Positions 8,895-16,912 of a stretch of DNA of 64,000 nt are shown piece by piece. The notes beneath the pieces are model-generated. The model ran no database searches, was not told the DNA's origin, and saw only the letters and a program-made list of their open reading frames with translations. A program made the position numbers and the translations under genes. Position 1 is the stretch's first letter; every line of letters begins with the position of its first letter. The DNA is from Nocardioides humilatus (GTDB taxonomy: Bacteria; Actinomycetota; Actinomycetes; Propionibacteriales; Nocardioidaceae), in the NCBI RefSeq assembly GCF_008373755.1, contig NZ_VUJV01000001.1:992001-1056000 (forward strand). Direction: 5' to 3'.

Positions 8895-8926
8895 CGGCGG
8901 CGCCGGTTTCTGCGTCGGCGCCGCCG
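8895..8926 (-). terminator. GC-rich hairpin terminator of the SpoU methyltransferase gene
   Basis: A perfect 11-bp stem (8895-8905 with 8916-8926) encloses a 10-nt loop, 7 bp beyond the stop codon of the minus-strand methyltransferase gene. There is no T tract. Confidence 0.55.
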
Positions 8927-8933
8927 TGGTTGG

Positions 8934-9626
8934 TCAGCCGCGCCAGGCGGACTCGTCGGACAGGTCGGCGTGGGTGCGGATCCAGGCGTGCATCGCGATG
9001 GCTGCGGCTGCGGAGGCGTTGATCGACCTGGTCGACCCGAACTGGGCGATCGAGAAGGTCCCGTCGCAGACGTCCCGTGCGGCGTCCGACAACCCCGGCC
9101 CCTCCTGCCCGAAGAGGAAGCAGACCTGCCTCGGGATCTCCATCGTCTCCAGGTGCTGCGACCCCGGCAGGTTGTCGATCCCCAGCAGGGGCACCGGCCC
9201 GCCCGACTCGTCAGCCTGCTCGGCGAGGTAGGCGTGCAGGTCGGCGACGGTCGGGTGGTGCCGCACGTGCTGGTAGCGGTCGGTCACCATCGCCCCGCGC
9301 CGGTTCCAGCGGCGGTTGCCGACGATGTGGACCTCGCGGGCGAGGAACGCGTTCGCGGAGCGCACGATCGTGCCGATGTTGAAGTCGTGCTGCCAGTTCT
9401 CGATCGCGACGTGGAAGGAGTGCCGGCGGGCGTCGAGATCGGCGACGATCGCCGCCATCGTCCAGTAGCGGTAGCGGTCGACGACGTTGCGTCGGTCGCC
9501 CTCGGCGAGCAGCTGCTCGTCGTACTGCGGGCCCTCGGGCAGCGGTCCCTCCCACGGTCCGACGCCGACCTCGGCGGGGCCGTGCGGCATCGGGTCGTAC
9601 GGCGCCCGGGGCTCCTCTTCGCTCAC
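8934..9626 (-). CDS. TrmH/SpoU-family RNA 2'-O-methyltransferase
   Basis: A 230-residue SPOUT methyltransferase that would transfer a methyl group from S-adenosylmethionine to a ribose 2'-OH of tRNA or rRNA. All three SpoU motifs are visible: motif 1 NIGTIVRSANAF near residue 83, motif 2 FLFGQEGPGLSD near residue 170, and motif 3 STRSINASAAAAIAMHAW near residue 198, forming the trefoil knot. The N-terminal 50 residues are acidic and proline-rich and look unstructured. The exact RNA target cannot be told from sequence. A terminator hairpin follows the gene. Confidence 0.9.
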   Translation of the reverse strand: MSEEEPRAPYDPMPHGPAEVGVGPWEGPLPEGPQYDEQLLAEGDRRNVVDRYRYWTMAAIVADLDARRHSFHVAIENWQHDFNIGTIVRSANAFLAREVHIVGNRRWNRRGAMVTDRYQHVRHHPTVADLHAYLAEQADESGGPVPLLGIDNLPGSQHLETMEIPRQVCFLFGQEGPGLSDAARDVCDGTFSIAQFGSTRSINASAAAAIAMHAWIRTHADLSDESAWRG

Positions 9627-9699
9627 GGCGGAACTCTAGGGCGCACCCAGATCGGTGGACCGCCCTCGGTGGCTAGGGACCGGCCGGTAGCGTGGCGCC

Positions 9700-10449
9700 G
9701 TGAACTCGCTGGTCGCGACCCCGGCCGTCGTCCCGCTCCTGCTCGGCATCAAGTGGCTCGACCCCGAATGGCTGCAGCACGAATACGGCGCCGCCTTCAT
9801 CTGGATCGCGATCGCGATGGTCTTCGTCGAGTGCGGCCTGTTCTTCCCGTTCCTGCCCGGTGACACGCTGCTCTTCGCTCTCGGCCTCTTCATCGCCGGC
9901 AGTGACACGACCGGCTACTCCGTGATCGGCATCGAGCACGAGGGCACCGAGCTCATGATCGCCATCACCCTGCTCACGGTCGCCGCCTTCGCCGGCAACG
10001 TCGCAGGCGAGGAGATCGGGCGCAAGATCGGCCCGCCCCTCTATCAGCGCGACGGCCGGATCCTGAAGAAGAAGTACTTCGACAACACCGGCGCCTTCTT
10101 CGAGAAGCACGGCAACAAAGCGCTCGTGATCGGCCGGTTCGTGCCGTTCGTCCGCACCTACATCACCGTCGTTGCCGGCGTGACGATGATGGAGCGCCGC
10201 CGCTTCTTCATCTGGAGCGCGGTGGGCGCCGTGCTGTGGGTCGTGTCGATCACGCTGCTCGGCTACTTCCTCGGCAGCGCGATCCCCGCCCTCGGCGAGA
10301 ACATCGACTACGTCACGCTCGCGATCCTGGCCTTCTCGGCCATCCCGGTCGCCTGGGAGTGGTGGCGCCACAAGCGCCCCGGTGCGAAGAGCAAGAAGGC
10401 CCAGGCCGCCGCTGCTGCGGAGCCGGCCGAAGCCGCCGACGCGAACTAG
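9700..10449 (+). CDS. DedA family inner-membrane protein
   Basis: A 249-residue integral membrane protein of the DedA/SNARE-associated (VTT domain) family, whose bacterial members are linked to phospholipid flipping, membrane homeostasis and undecaprenyl phosphate recycling. The family signature is visible as ECGLFFPFLPGDTLLF near residue 47, the amphipathic EEIGRKIG segment, and the FVPFVRTYITVVAGVTMM block near residue 148. The translation start is the GTG at 9700. The C-terminal 25 residues are Lys/Ala-rich and cytoplasmic. It stands alone between convergent neighbours. Confidence 0.93.
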   Translation: MNSLVATPAVVPLLLGIKWLDPEWLQHEYGAAFIWIAIAMVFVECGLFFPFLPGDTLLFALGLFIAGSDTTGYSVIGIEHEGTELMIAITLLTVAAFAGNVAGEEIGRKIGPPLYQRDGRILKKKYFDNTGAFFEKHGNKALVIGRFVPFVRTYITVVAGVTMMERRRFFIWSAVGAVLWVVSITLLGYFLGSAIPALGENIDYVTLAILAFSAIPVAWEWWRHKRPGAKSKKAQAAAAAEPAEAADAN

Positions 10450-10465
10450 ACCGAACAGGTCCGAG

Positions 10466-11011
10466 TTAGGCGGTCGCGGCAGCCCGTACGGCGTCGAGGT
10501 CGGCCTTCGTCAGGACGGCCCGCACCTCGAGGCCCACGTCCGCGAGCGGGTTGACGCCCTCGGGGCTGCGGTCGATGGCGCACACGACCGTCTCGACGAT
10601 CGCCCCGCCGGCCCGCAGCGCGTTGGTCGCGTCACGGACCGCGCCGCCGGTGGTGATGACGTCCTCGATGAGCGTGACCCGCTTGCCTTCGTAGGCCGAG
10701 CCCTCGGCGAGCTTGCAGGTGCCGTACTTCTTGGCCTCCTTGCGCACGAAGAGCACCGGCATGCCGAGGAGCTGGCTGACGACCGTGGCAATCGGGATGC
10801 CGCCCATCTCTAGGCCACCGAGCAGCTCGGTGTCGGCCGGCAGCAGCTGCGCCATCTCCCGGGCCACCCGGGCGAGGAGCAGGGGCTCCGCCTCGAAGAG
10901 GTACTTGTCGAAGTACTCGTTGCTCACCTGGCCTGACCGGAGGGTGAACTCTCCGGTCAGGCGGCAGGTGGCATCGATGTCAGCGGCGAGATCCGGGTCC
11001 GTGGAGGTCAC
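10466..11011 (-). CDS. pyrE: Orotate phosphoribosyltransferase
   Basis: Catalyses orotate + PRPP to orotidine 5'-monophosphate in de novo pyrimidine synthesis. The 181-residue protein has the PRPP-binding motif VTLIEDVITTGGAV near residue 111, the flexible-loop FVRKEAKKYG, and the N-terminal TGEFTLRSGQVSNEYFDKY substrate segment. Length is typical of the bacterial enzyme. Neighbours are not pyrimidine genes, so it is a stand-alone copy. It converges with the DedA gene, separated by 16 bp. Confidence 0.94.
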   Translation of the reverse strand: MTSTDPDLAADIDATCRLTGEFTLRSGQVSNEYFDKYLFEAEPLLLARVAREMAQLLPADTELLGGLEMGGIPIATVVSQLLGMPVLFVRKEAKKYGTCKLAEGSAYEGKRVTLIEDVITTGGAVRDATNALRAGGAIVETVVCAIDRSPEGVNPLADVGLEVRAVLTKADLDAVRAAATA

Positions 11012-11032
11012 GCCGACAGGCTAGCGAGGCGA

Positions 11033-12280
11033 CTACGCCGCCACGAAGGTGGCGCTGTAGGCGGACATCGGGCTGGTCCCCGCAGCGTTGGTCGCCCTGA
11101 CCTGGCAGTGGTAGGTCTTGCCTGACGTCAGCCCGGTCACGAGGAGCGGCGAGGTGGCCCCCGACCGCGATCGGGTGACCCCGCCGTTCGTCGAGTCGCA
11201 CCGGGTGAAGTACGACGTGATTGCACTCCCCCCGTTCGACGCCGGCGCCGCGAACCCGACCTGTCCGCGCCCCGCGGTGGTACTGCTGGCGGTGACGCCG
11301 GTCGGGACGCCGGGTCGGGACGCCGGCTGCGTGAACGATGCCGACAGCGGCGAGAAGGCACCGTTGCCGACGGCGTTGGTCGCGCGGACCTTGCAGCGGT
11401 AGGACTTGCCCGGCGTCAGGTTGCGGACCGCGATCGGCGCGGCGGTCCCGGTCGCCGCGCGGGTGGTCCCGCCATCGCCCGAGATGCACTGGGCGACGTA
11501 CGACGTGATCGGGGTGCCACCGTTGCCGGGGGCCGTGAAGCCGACGTTGGCCGTGGTCGGCGAGGTGGGGGTCGCGGTCACGTTGGTCGCCGTGCCGGGC
11601 AGGGTCGTCCGCGGCGCTCCGGTCCAGAACGGCACGCTCAGGTTGAGCGGAGCGCTGCCGTTGCCGTCGGCGAGGTCGAGCTGCACCCGCAGTTGCGAGC
11701 CGTTCTGCTGCGTCGTCGACTTGATCGGGACCAGGAACTCCCACGCAGACCCGAAGGTGAAGTTGGGGCCCGACGGCAGCGGCCAGCCGGAGTACCAGCC
11801 CGAGTAGGAGTTGGAGTAGCGGCCGTCGGCGGCGACGTTGGCCCACTGGGGGCACTGCTGGGCGTGGGTGATCTCGTACTGGGTCCCGGCCGGTGGCGTG
11901 TAGTAGCACTTGATCGGCGCGGTCTTGTCGAACTCCACCCCGGCCGGCAGCACGAACTTCGGGAAGATGAAGGGCGTGCTGCAGTGGTTGCCCACCAGCT
12001 CTGCGTAGACGTCGAGGTAGGTCGAGTCACCGGTGCGCGGCGAGATCGGGCTGGCCGTCCGGTCGCCGTAGTAGGAGGCGTAGGCGCCGATGCCGAACTC
12101 CTGGTAGGGGTTGCCGAGGATGATCGACGAGCAGTTGGTGATCCAGGACTCCTGGAGGGGACCGGAGATCCAGCCGTCCGCCGCATGGGCGGCAGGAGCC
12201 GGCGAGAGCGCGACGGCGGCGAGTGCCGCGGCGGCGGCCGCCGGGATGCTGAGCAGGCGGCGGAGGAACGGGCGATTCAT
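11033..12280 (-). CDS. Secreted protein with two C-terminal fibronectin type III domains
   Basis: A 415-residue exported protein. A Sec signal peptide (residues 1-34, ending AAHAA) leads to a unique domain of about 190 residues with several cysteines and aromatic Ser/Gly/Tyr-rich stretches, then two fibronectin-III domains (about 225-320 and 322-415) each carrying a characteristic cysteine pair (C...GDGG...CKVRATNA type). The domains closely resemble those of the following gene. The start chosen is the ATG at 12280 (MNRPFLRRLLS). Fn3 domains in actinobacteria usually occur in extracellular enzymes or adhesins; no catalytic motif is recognisable in the N-terminal domain. Confidence 0.75.
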   Translation of the reverse strand: MNRPFLRRLLSIPAAAAAALAAVALSPAPAAHAADGWISGPLQESWITNCSSIILGNPYQEFGIGAYASYYGDRTASPISPRTGDSTYLDVYAELVGNHCSTPFIFPKFVLPAGVEFDKTAPIKCYYTPPAGTQYEITHAQQCPQWANVAADGRYSNSYSGWYSGWPLPSGPNFTFGSAWEFLVPIKSTTQQNGSQLRVQLDLADGNGSAPLNLSVPFWTGAPRTTLPGTATNVTATPTSPTTANVGFTAPGNGGTPITSYVAQCISGDGGTTRAATGTAAPIAVRNLTPGKSYRCKVRATNAVGNGAFSPLSASFTQPASRPGVPTGVTASSTTAGRGQVGFAAPASNGGSAITSYFTRCDSTNGGVTRSRSGATSPLLVTGLTSGKTYHCQVRATNAAGTSPMSAYSATFVAA

Positions 12281-12368
12281 CGGGAGTGCCTTTCGCGAGG
12301 GCGGAGAGGGAGTCGGGCGCGGGCGCCCTCCGGAGAGGACGCCCGCTTGCCCTTTCGGGTTGGAAAGG

Positions 12369-13856
12369 TCAGGCCACGCTGAAGGTGGCGCTGAAGGTGG
12401 AGAAGGGGCTCGTGCCGGCCGCGTTGGTCGCACGGACCTCGCAGCGGTAGCTCTTGCCCGAGGTCAGGCCGGTCACGGTGAGCGGCGAGGCCGCGCCCGA
12501 GACCGACCGGGTGACGCCACCGTCGGTGGAGACGCAGTGCACGAGGTACGACGTGACCGGGCTGCCGCCGTTGGAGGCGGGCGCCAGGAACGACACCTTC
12601 GCGGTGGTCCCGGTCGGGGTGGCCGTGACGGTGCGCGGCGCCGTCGGCGCGCTGGCGGCGAGCGGGAACGCCGCGGTCAGCGCGGAGAAGGCTCCCCCAC
12701 CCACACCGTTGATGGCCCGGACCTGGCACTGGTAGGTCTTGCCGAGGGTCAGGTTGGGCACGGTGACCGGCGACGTCGTACCGCTCTTGGTCCGGACCAC
12801 ACCGCCGTCGGGCGACTGGCACCGGGCGAGGTAGGACGTGATCTCGCTGTTGCCGTCACGCGCCGGCGGGGCGAAGGACACCCGGGCCGAGGTCGACGTC
12901 GCACCGACCGCGGTCACTCCGGTCGGGGCGCCGGGTCGGGTCACCGGGAGGACCGGCTGCCAGTCCGGCGTCCAGCCCTGGGTCACGGGGGTCAGCCCGG
13001 TGCCATCGACGGCGATGGTGCTGATCGCCGGGTGGGTCCACGTCGACCCGGTCCAGGCGTTCTGGGCGAAGGCGAAGCGGGTCTGGTCCGGGCTCCAGGT
13101 GAGGCCGCGGAGGATCCCGTCGCTGCCCTGGAGGAAGTAGACGCGGTCGGCGTCGTCGACGCCCGGGGTCTGGACGGTCAGGCCCAGCTCCTCGAAGGCG
13201 ATCTGCTTGCCGTCGGGCGACCAGCGCGGCGTGTGGCCGAAGCTGGCGCTGACCTCGACGTCACCGGTGCCGTCGGGGCGGACGCTGTGGACCGTGGCCG
13301 CGCCCGGGCCCGTGCCGCGGAGGTAGGCGATCCGGTTGCCGTTGGGGCTCCAGTCGGGCGACTCGAGGGAGTAGCCCGGGTTGACCTGGACGACGACGAC
13401 GTGGGCGTCGGTGCCGTCAGCATCGACGACCCAGATCGAGCCGTTCTTGGCGTAGGCGAGGCGGGTGCCGTCCGGCGACCAGGACAGCTGGGCGTCGTCG
13501 GCGTAGCCGGTCACTTGGTGCGCGTCGGTGCCGTCGGCGTCCATCACCCAGAGCTGGGAGGCGTGCAGGTAGGCGATCTGGCGCCCGTTGGGCGACCAGC
13601 GCGGCTGGACGTCGGGGGCGGCGTCGTTGGTCAGCCGGGTGATACCCGTGCCGTCGGCGTGGACGGTGTAGATCTCCCGGTTGCCGTCGCGGTCGTCGGA
13701 GAAGGCGATCACGCCGTTGGTGGCGCCCGCGAGGGAAGCCGTAGGGGCCGACGGGGCTGCGTGGGTGGGCGCCGCGGTCGCGAGGAACGCTCCCGAGAGC
13801 GCCGTGGCGAGCGGCAGTGCGCCGGCGACGATACGGCGGGTGCGATTCGTGGTCAT
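12369..13856 (-). CDS. Secreted TolB-like beta-propeller with two fibronectin III domains
   Basis: A 495-residue exported protein with a signal peptide ending THAAPSAP. Residues 45-300 form a six-bladed TolB/PD40 propeller: repeated WSPNG/WSPDG motifs (RWSPNGRQIAYL, SWSPDGTRLAYA, DWSPNGNRIAYL, RWSPDGKQIAF, TWSPDQTRFAF) each precede a strand. Two cysteine-paired fibronectin-III domains follow (about 308-495), sharing GLTSGKSYRCEVRATNAAGTSP-type blocks with the downstream gene. The start is the ATG at 13856. It lies 88 bp upstream of the other Fn3 gene in the same direction and they may be cotranscribed. Its ligand is unknown. Confidence 0.85.
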   Translation of the reverse strand: MTTNRTRRIVAGALPLATALSGAFLATAAPTHAAPSAPTASLAGATNGVIAFSDDRDGNREIYTVHADGTGITRLTNDAAPDVQPRWSPNGRQIAYLHASQLWVMDADGTDAHQVTGYADDAQLSWSPDGTRLAYAKNGSIWVVDADGTDAHVVVVQVNPGYSLESPDWSPNGNRIAYLRGTGPGAATVHSVRPDGTGDVEVSASFGHTPRWSPDGKQIAFEELGLTVQTPGVDDADRVYFLQGSDGILRGLTWSPDQTRFAFAQNAWTGSTWTHPAISTIAVDGTGLTPVTQGWTPDWQPVLPVTRPGAPTGVTAVGATSTSARVSFAPPARDGNSEITSYLARCQSPDGGVVRTKSGTTSPVTVPNLTLGKTYQCQVRAINGVGGGAFSALTAAFPLAASAPTAPRTVTATPTGTTAKVSFLAPASNGGSPVTSYLVHCVSTDGGVTRSVSGAASPLTVTGLTSGKSYRCEVRATNAAGTSPFSTFSATFSVA

Positions 13857-13964
13857 CGTGGTGCTCCTTGGTCTGCTTCTTTGGTTGACCAGACCTTGCC
13901 CGCGCGCACTTCGGAACGACTTGGGGTCGACTTGGAGCGCCCACAAGTGGTGTTGGATGGCCAG

Positions 13965-15152
13965 ATGACCGACTCCCCGCGCTCGCGCGCCGCGCGTCGC
14001 CTCGACGGCATCGGGACCACGATCTTCACGGAGATGTCGGCGCTCGCGGTGCGCACCGGAGCGGTCAACCTCGGCCAGGGATTCCCCGACCAGGACGGCC
14101 CGCCCGCGGTCATCGAACGCGCGGTCGCGGCCCTCCAGCAGGGCGCCAACCAGTACGCACCCGGCCCCGGCATCCCGGCCCTGCGCCAGGCGATCGCCCG
14201 CCACCAGCAGCGCCACTACGGCATCGACCTCGACCCCGACACCGAGGTCGTCGTGACCACCGGCTGCACCGAGGGCATCGCCGCCGCGCTGCTCGGCCTG
14301 GTCGACCCGGGCGACGAAGTCGTCGTGCTCGAGCCCTACTACGACTCCTACACGGCGATGATCACCTTCGCCGGAGGAGTACGACGACCCGTCACCCTCC
14401 GGGCGCCCGACTTCCGGCTCGACGCCGATGCCCTGCGCGCGGCCGTGGGTCCGCGGACGAAGCTGATCCTGCTCAACACCCCGCACAACCCGACCGGCAC
14501 CGTGTTGACCCGCGCCGAGCTCGACGCGGTCGCCGCCGTCGCGATCGAGCACGACCTCGTCGTGGTCACCGACGAGGTCTACGAGCACCTCACCTTCGAC
14601 GGCAGCGAGCACGTGCCGCTCGCGACGCTCCCCGGGATGGGCGAGCGCACGCTGACCCTGTCGAGCGCCGGCAAGTCCTACTCGTTCACCGGCTGGAAGG
14701 TCGGCTGGGCGACCGGCCCGGCACCGCTCGTGCGGGCGCTGCTCGGCGCGAAGCAGTGGCTGACCTTCACCTCAGGCGCTCCGCTCCAGCCGGCAGTCGC
14801 GACCGCACTCGACGACTGCCCCGACTTCCCCGCCGAGCTGGCCCGCAGCCTCCAGGAGCGGCGCGACCACCTCGTCGCCGGCCTGACGGCGGCCGGGCTC
14901 CCAGCCAACGTCCCGCAAGGCACCTACTTCGCCACGACCGACATCTCCCACCTCGGCTGGGCGAGCAGTCGCGACTTCTGCTGGGCCCTGCCGGAGCGGG
15001 CGGGCGTGGTCGCCGTACCTCTCGAGGTGTTCTACGACGACCCCGACGCCCCGGGCGCCGGGCGGCAGCTGGTCCGCTGGGCCTTCTGCAAGGAGACCGC
15101 GGTGATCGACGAGGCGCTGCGCCGCCTCGCATCAGCCGACCTGCAGGCTTGA
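13965..15152 (+). CDS. PLP-dependent aminotransferase, class I/II
   Basis: A 395-residue fold type I aminotransferase of the DapC/YbdL/kynurenine-aminotransferase group. It shows LGQGFPDQDGP near residue 38, QYAPGPGIPALR near 65, NTPHNPTGT with the PLP-contacting Asn near 170, TDEVYEHL with the PLP-binding Asp and Tyr, and SSAGKSYSFTGWKVGW with the Schiff-base lysine near 235. The substrate is probably an amino acid such as N-succinyl-diaminopimelate or methionine/kynurenine and cannot be fixed by sequence. The ATG at 13965 is divergent from the propeller gene. Confidence 0.88.
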   Translation: MTDSPRSRAARRLDGIGTTIFTEMSALAVRTGAVNLGQGFPDQDGPPAVIERAVAALQQGANQYAPGPGIPALRQAIARHQQRHYGIDLDPDTEVVVTTGCTEGIAAALLGLVDPGDEVVVLEPYYDSYTAMITFAGGVRRPVTLRAPDFRLDADALRAAVGPRTKLILLNTPHNPTGTVLTRAELDAVAAVAIEHDLVVVTDEVYEHLTFDGSEHVPLATLPGMGERTLTLSSAGKSYSFTGWKVGWATGPAPLVRALLGAKQWLTFTSGAPLQPAVATALDDCPDFPAELARSLQERRDHLVAGLTAAGLPANVPQGTYFATTDISHLGWASSRDFCWALPERAGVVAVPLEVFYDDPDAPGAGRQLVRWAFCKETAVIDEALRRLASADLQA

Positions 15153-15168
15153 CTCCAGCGAGCCCGCC

Positions 15169-15250
15169 GCTGGTTCGTCGAGTAGCCGTTTCACTGCTGG
15201 TTCGTCGAGTAGCCGGCGAGCGAAGCGAGCCGCGTATCGAGACGCCCGCA
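15169..15250. repeat. TCGTCGAGTAG/CGTATCGAGACG intergenic repeat, upstream copy
   Basis: A 20-bp unit GCTGGTTCGTCGAGTAGCCG occurs twice (15169-15188 and 15196-15215); the second is followed by GGCGAGCGAAGCGAGC and CGTATCGAGACGCCCGCA (ending at 15250). The unit is a dispersed repeat typical of Nocardioides-like intergenic DNA. A second copy in the same orientation lies beyond the HNH gene at 16698-16749. Confidence 0.7.
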
Positions 15251-15325
15251 CCGGCCCACGGCCTTCTCCACAGCCCTGACGCCGATCCAGGGGTTCTGTC
15301 GGTGGTCCCGTGTTTAATACAGAAC

Positions 15326-16624
15326 ATGAACCTCGGGACCACGACCAGCAACACCCTGCTGGACGACCTCCGCGACATCCGCGTGCTCGCGACCAACGCC
15401 GCGATCCGCGAACTCGCCTGCATCGCCCACTACGCCGAGCTCCACACCGTCACCGACGAGACCATGGCCGCCACCCTGACCGAACGAGGTCTCGACACCG
15501 GCCTCCCCGTCGCCGGACCCGGCGCACCCCTGGTCAGTGACTTCGCGGTCATGGACCTCGCCACCGTGCTGGGCCGGTCCGTGGATTCCGGCCGCAACTA
15601 CGTCGGCCAGGTCGTCGAACTGTGCTGGCGTCTCCCCCAGACCTGGGAGCGCGTCCTGGCCGGCGCTGTCCCGGTCTACAAGGCACTGCGGATCGCCGAC
15701 CACACCCGCTCGTTGCCTGCCGACGCCGCTGCCTACGTCGACGCCCAGCTCGCACCGTTCGCGCACTCCTGCTCCTGGGCCCAGATCGAACGCCTCGTCG
15801 ACGAAGCGCTGATCCGGTTCGACCCCGACGCCGCCGCCGCGAAGGCCGCCGAGGACGCCGAGACCCGCCACGTCGACCTCGGCATCACCGACGTCGGGCC
15901 CATCGGCATCGCGCACGGCACCACCGCCCTTAACCTCCCCGACGCCCTCGACCTCGAGAATGCCGTCCAACGCCGCGCCAAGCTCCTCGGCCAGCTCGGC
16001 GACGACGACACCCTCGACGTCCGCCGCGCCAAAGCCCTCGGCGAGATCGCCCGCGAAGACCTGGCCCTCGACCTCGAGGTCATCGACCCCGACACCGGCG
16101 AGATCACCCGCAAGATCCCTGCCCGCAAAACCGAGCTCGTCTTCCACCTGTCCGAGGACGGCGTCGTCGCCCGCTGCGGCAACACCCGCACCCCACTCAC
16201 CGTCGACACCATCAAGACCTGGCTCACCCAGGACCGCGGGCCCTCCGGCACTGTGATCGTGCGCCCGGTCCAGGACCTCGCCGGATGCCAACCGGTCGAT
16301 TCCTACGAGATCCCTGACCGGCTCCGCCGCCAAGTCGAACTGGCCAGGCACCACTGCGGCTACCCCTACTGCACCCGACCAGCCGAAGCCTGCGACCTCG
16401 ACCACGCCGTCCCCTACGGCGAGGGCGGTCCGACCTGTGCCTGCAACCTCTGCCCCGAATGCCGAGGCCACCACAGGTTCAAAACCAGCGGCCACGCACA
16501 AGTCCGGATCCTCAGACCCGGCGTCTACTACTGGACCACCCCCTCCGGCACCTACCTCGTCGACCCCACCGGCACCTACCCGTTGACCAGCCGACCCGGC
16601 ACCGACCAACTCGAATCCAAGTAG
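15326..16624 (+). CDS. DUF222 / HNH endonuclease (13E12-type) protein
   Basis: A 432-residue protein of the multicopy actinobacterial 13E12/DUF222 group. Residues 1-320 form the helical DUF222 region; the C-terminus has a zinc-type HNH nuclease: HHCGYPYCTRP, then CDLDHAVPYGEGGPT with the catalytic DH, then CPECRGHHRFK. Such genes are scattered in many copies and behave like selfish or domesticated nuclease genes; their function is unproven. The start is ATG 15326 behind an AT-rich TTTAATACAGAAC. Copies of the TCGTCGAGTAG repeat flank the gene in the same orientation, consistent with repeat-associated insertion. Confidence 0.88.
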   Translation: MNLGTTTSNTLLDDLRDIRVLATNAAIRELACIAHYAELHTVTDETMAATLTERGLDTGLPVAGPGAPLVSDFAVMDLATVLGRSVDSGRNYVGQVVELCWRLPQTWERVLAGAVPVYKALRIADHTRSLPADAAAYVDAQLAPFAHSCSWAQIERLVDEALIRFDPDAAAAKAAEDAETRHVDLGITDVGPIGIAHGTTALNLPDALDLENAVQRRAKLLGQLGDDDTLDVRRAKALGEIAREDLALDLEVIDPDTGEITRKIPARKTELVFHLSEDGVVARCGNTRTPLTVDTIKTWLTQDRGPSGTVIVRPVQDLAGCQPVDSYEIPDRLRRQVELARHHCGYPYCTRPAEACDLDHAVPYGEGGPTCACNLCPECRGHHRFKTSGHAQVRILRPGVYYWTTPSGTYLVDPTGTYPLTSRPGTDQLESK

Positions 16625-16640
16625 GCGCCACAGCCCGACA

Positions 16641-16658
16641 CCCCGCCCACCAGCGGGG
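16641..16658 (+). terminator. Hairpin terminator after the HNH gene
   Basis: CCCCGC-CCACCA-GCGGGG followed by TT, 17 bp after the HNH stop codon. Confidence 0.5.
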
Positions 16659-16697
16659 TTACAGGCATGCCCGAACGCGCGCTAATGCCGACTTCCG

Positions 16698-16749
16698 CTC
16701 GTCGAGTAGTCCGAGCGCTCTGGCGCGAGGACGTATCGAGACGCCCGCA
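16698..16749. repeat. TCGTCGAGTAG/CGTATCGAGACG intergenic repeat, downstream copy
   Basis: CTCGTCGAGTAG (from 16698) and CGTATCGAGACGCCCGCA (ending 16749) match the copy at 15169-15250 in the same orientation, with a different central sequence. Just before it, GCTAATGCCG (16681-16690) is a fragment of the second repeat family of this region. Confidence 0.65.
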
Positions 16750-16863
16750 GCCGACTGCCGAGAGCACGCTCGGTGCGTGTCGAGCTGATCGGCGCTGATC
16801 GAATCAACCAGGTTGATCGGATCGCCGCCAGTAACCCGCGGGGCTGCTTCGCAAGCGCCCGAA

Positions 16864-16902
16864 ATTGCCGCTCGGCGTGCGCGGTGTCGCACGCTAATGG
16901 CA
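16864..16902 (+). repeat. GCGTGCG/CGCACGC hairpin repeat, interrupted by the IS110 element
   Basis: The full unit reads GCCGCTCG, then stem GCGTGCG, loop CGGTGT, stem CGCACGC, then TAATG. The tandem continuation expected after TAATG (CCGCTCGGCG...) is missing here but resumes at 18319, on the far side of the IS110 element. Confidence 0.8.
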
Positions 16903-16912
16903 CCCCTCTGTG

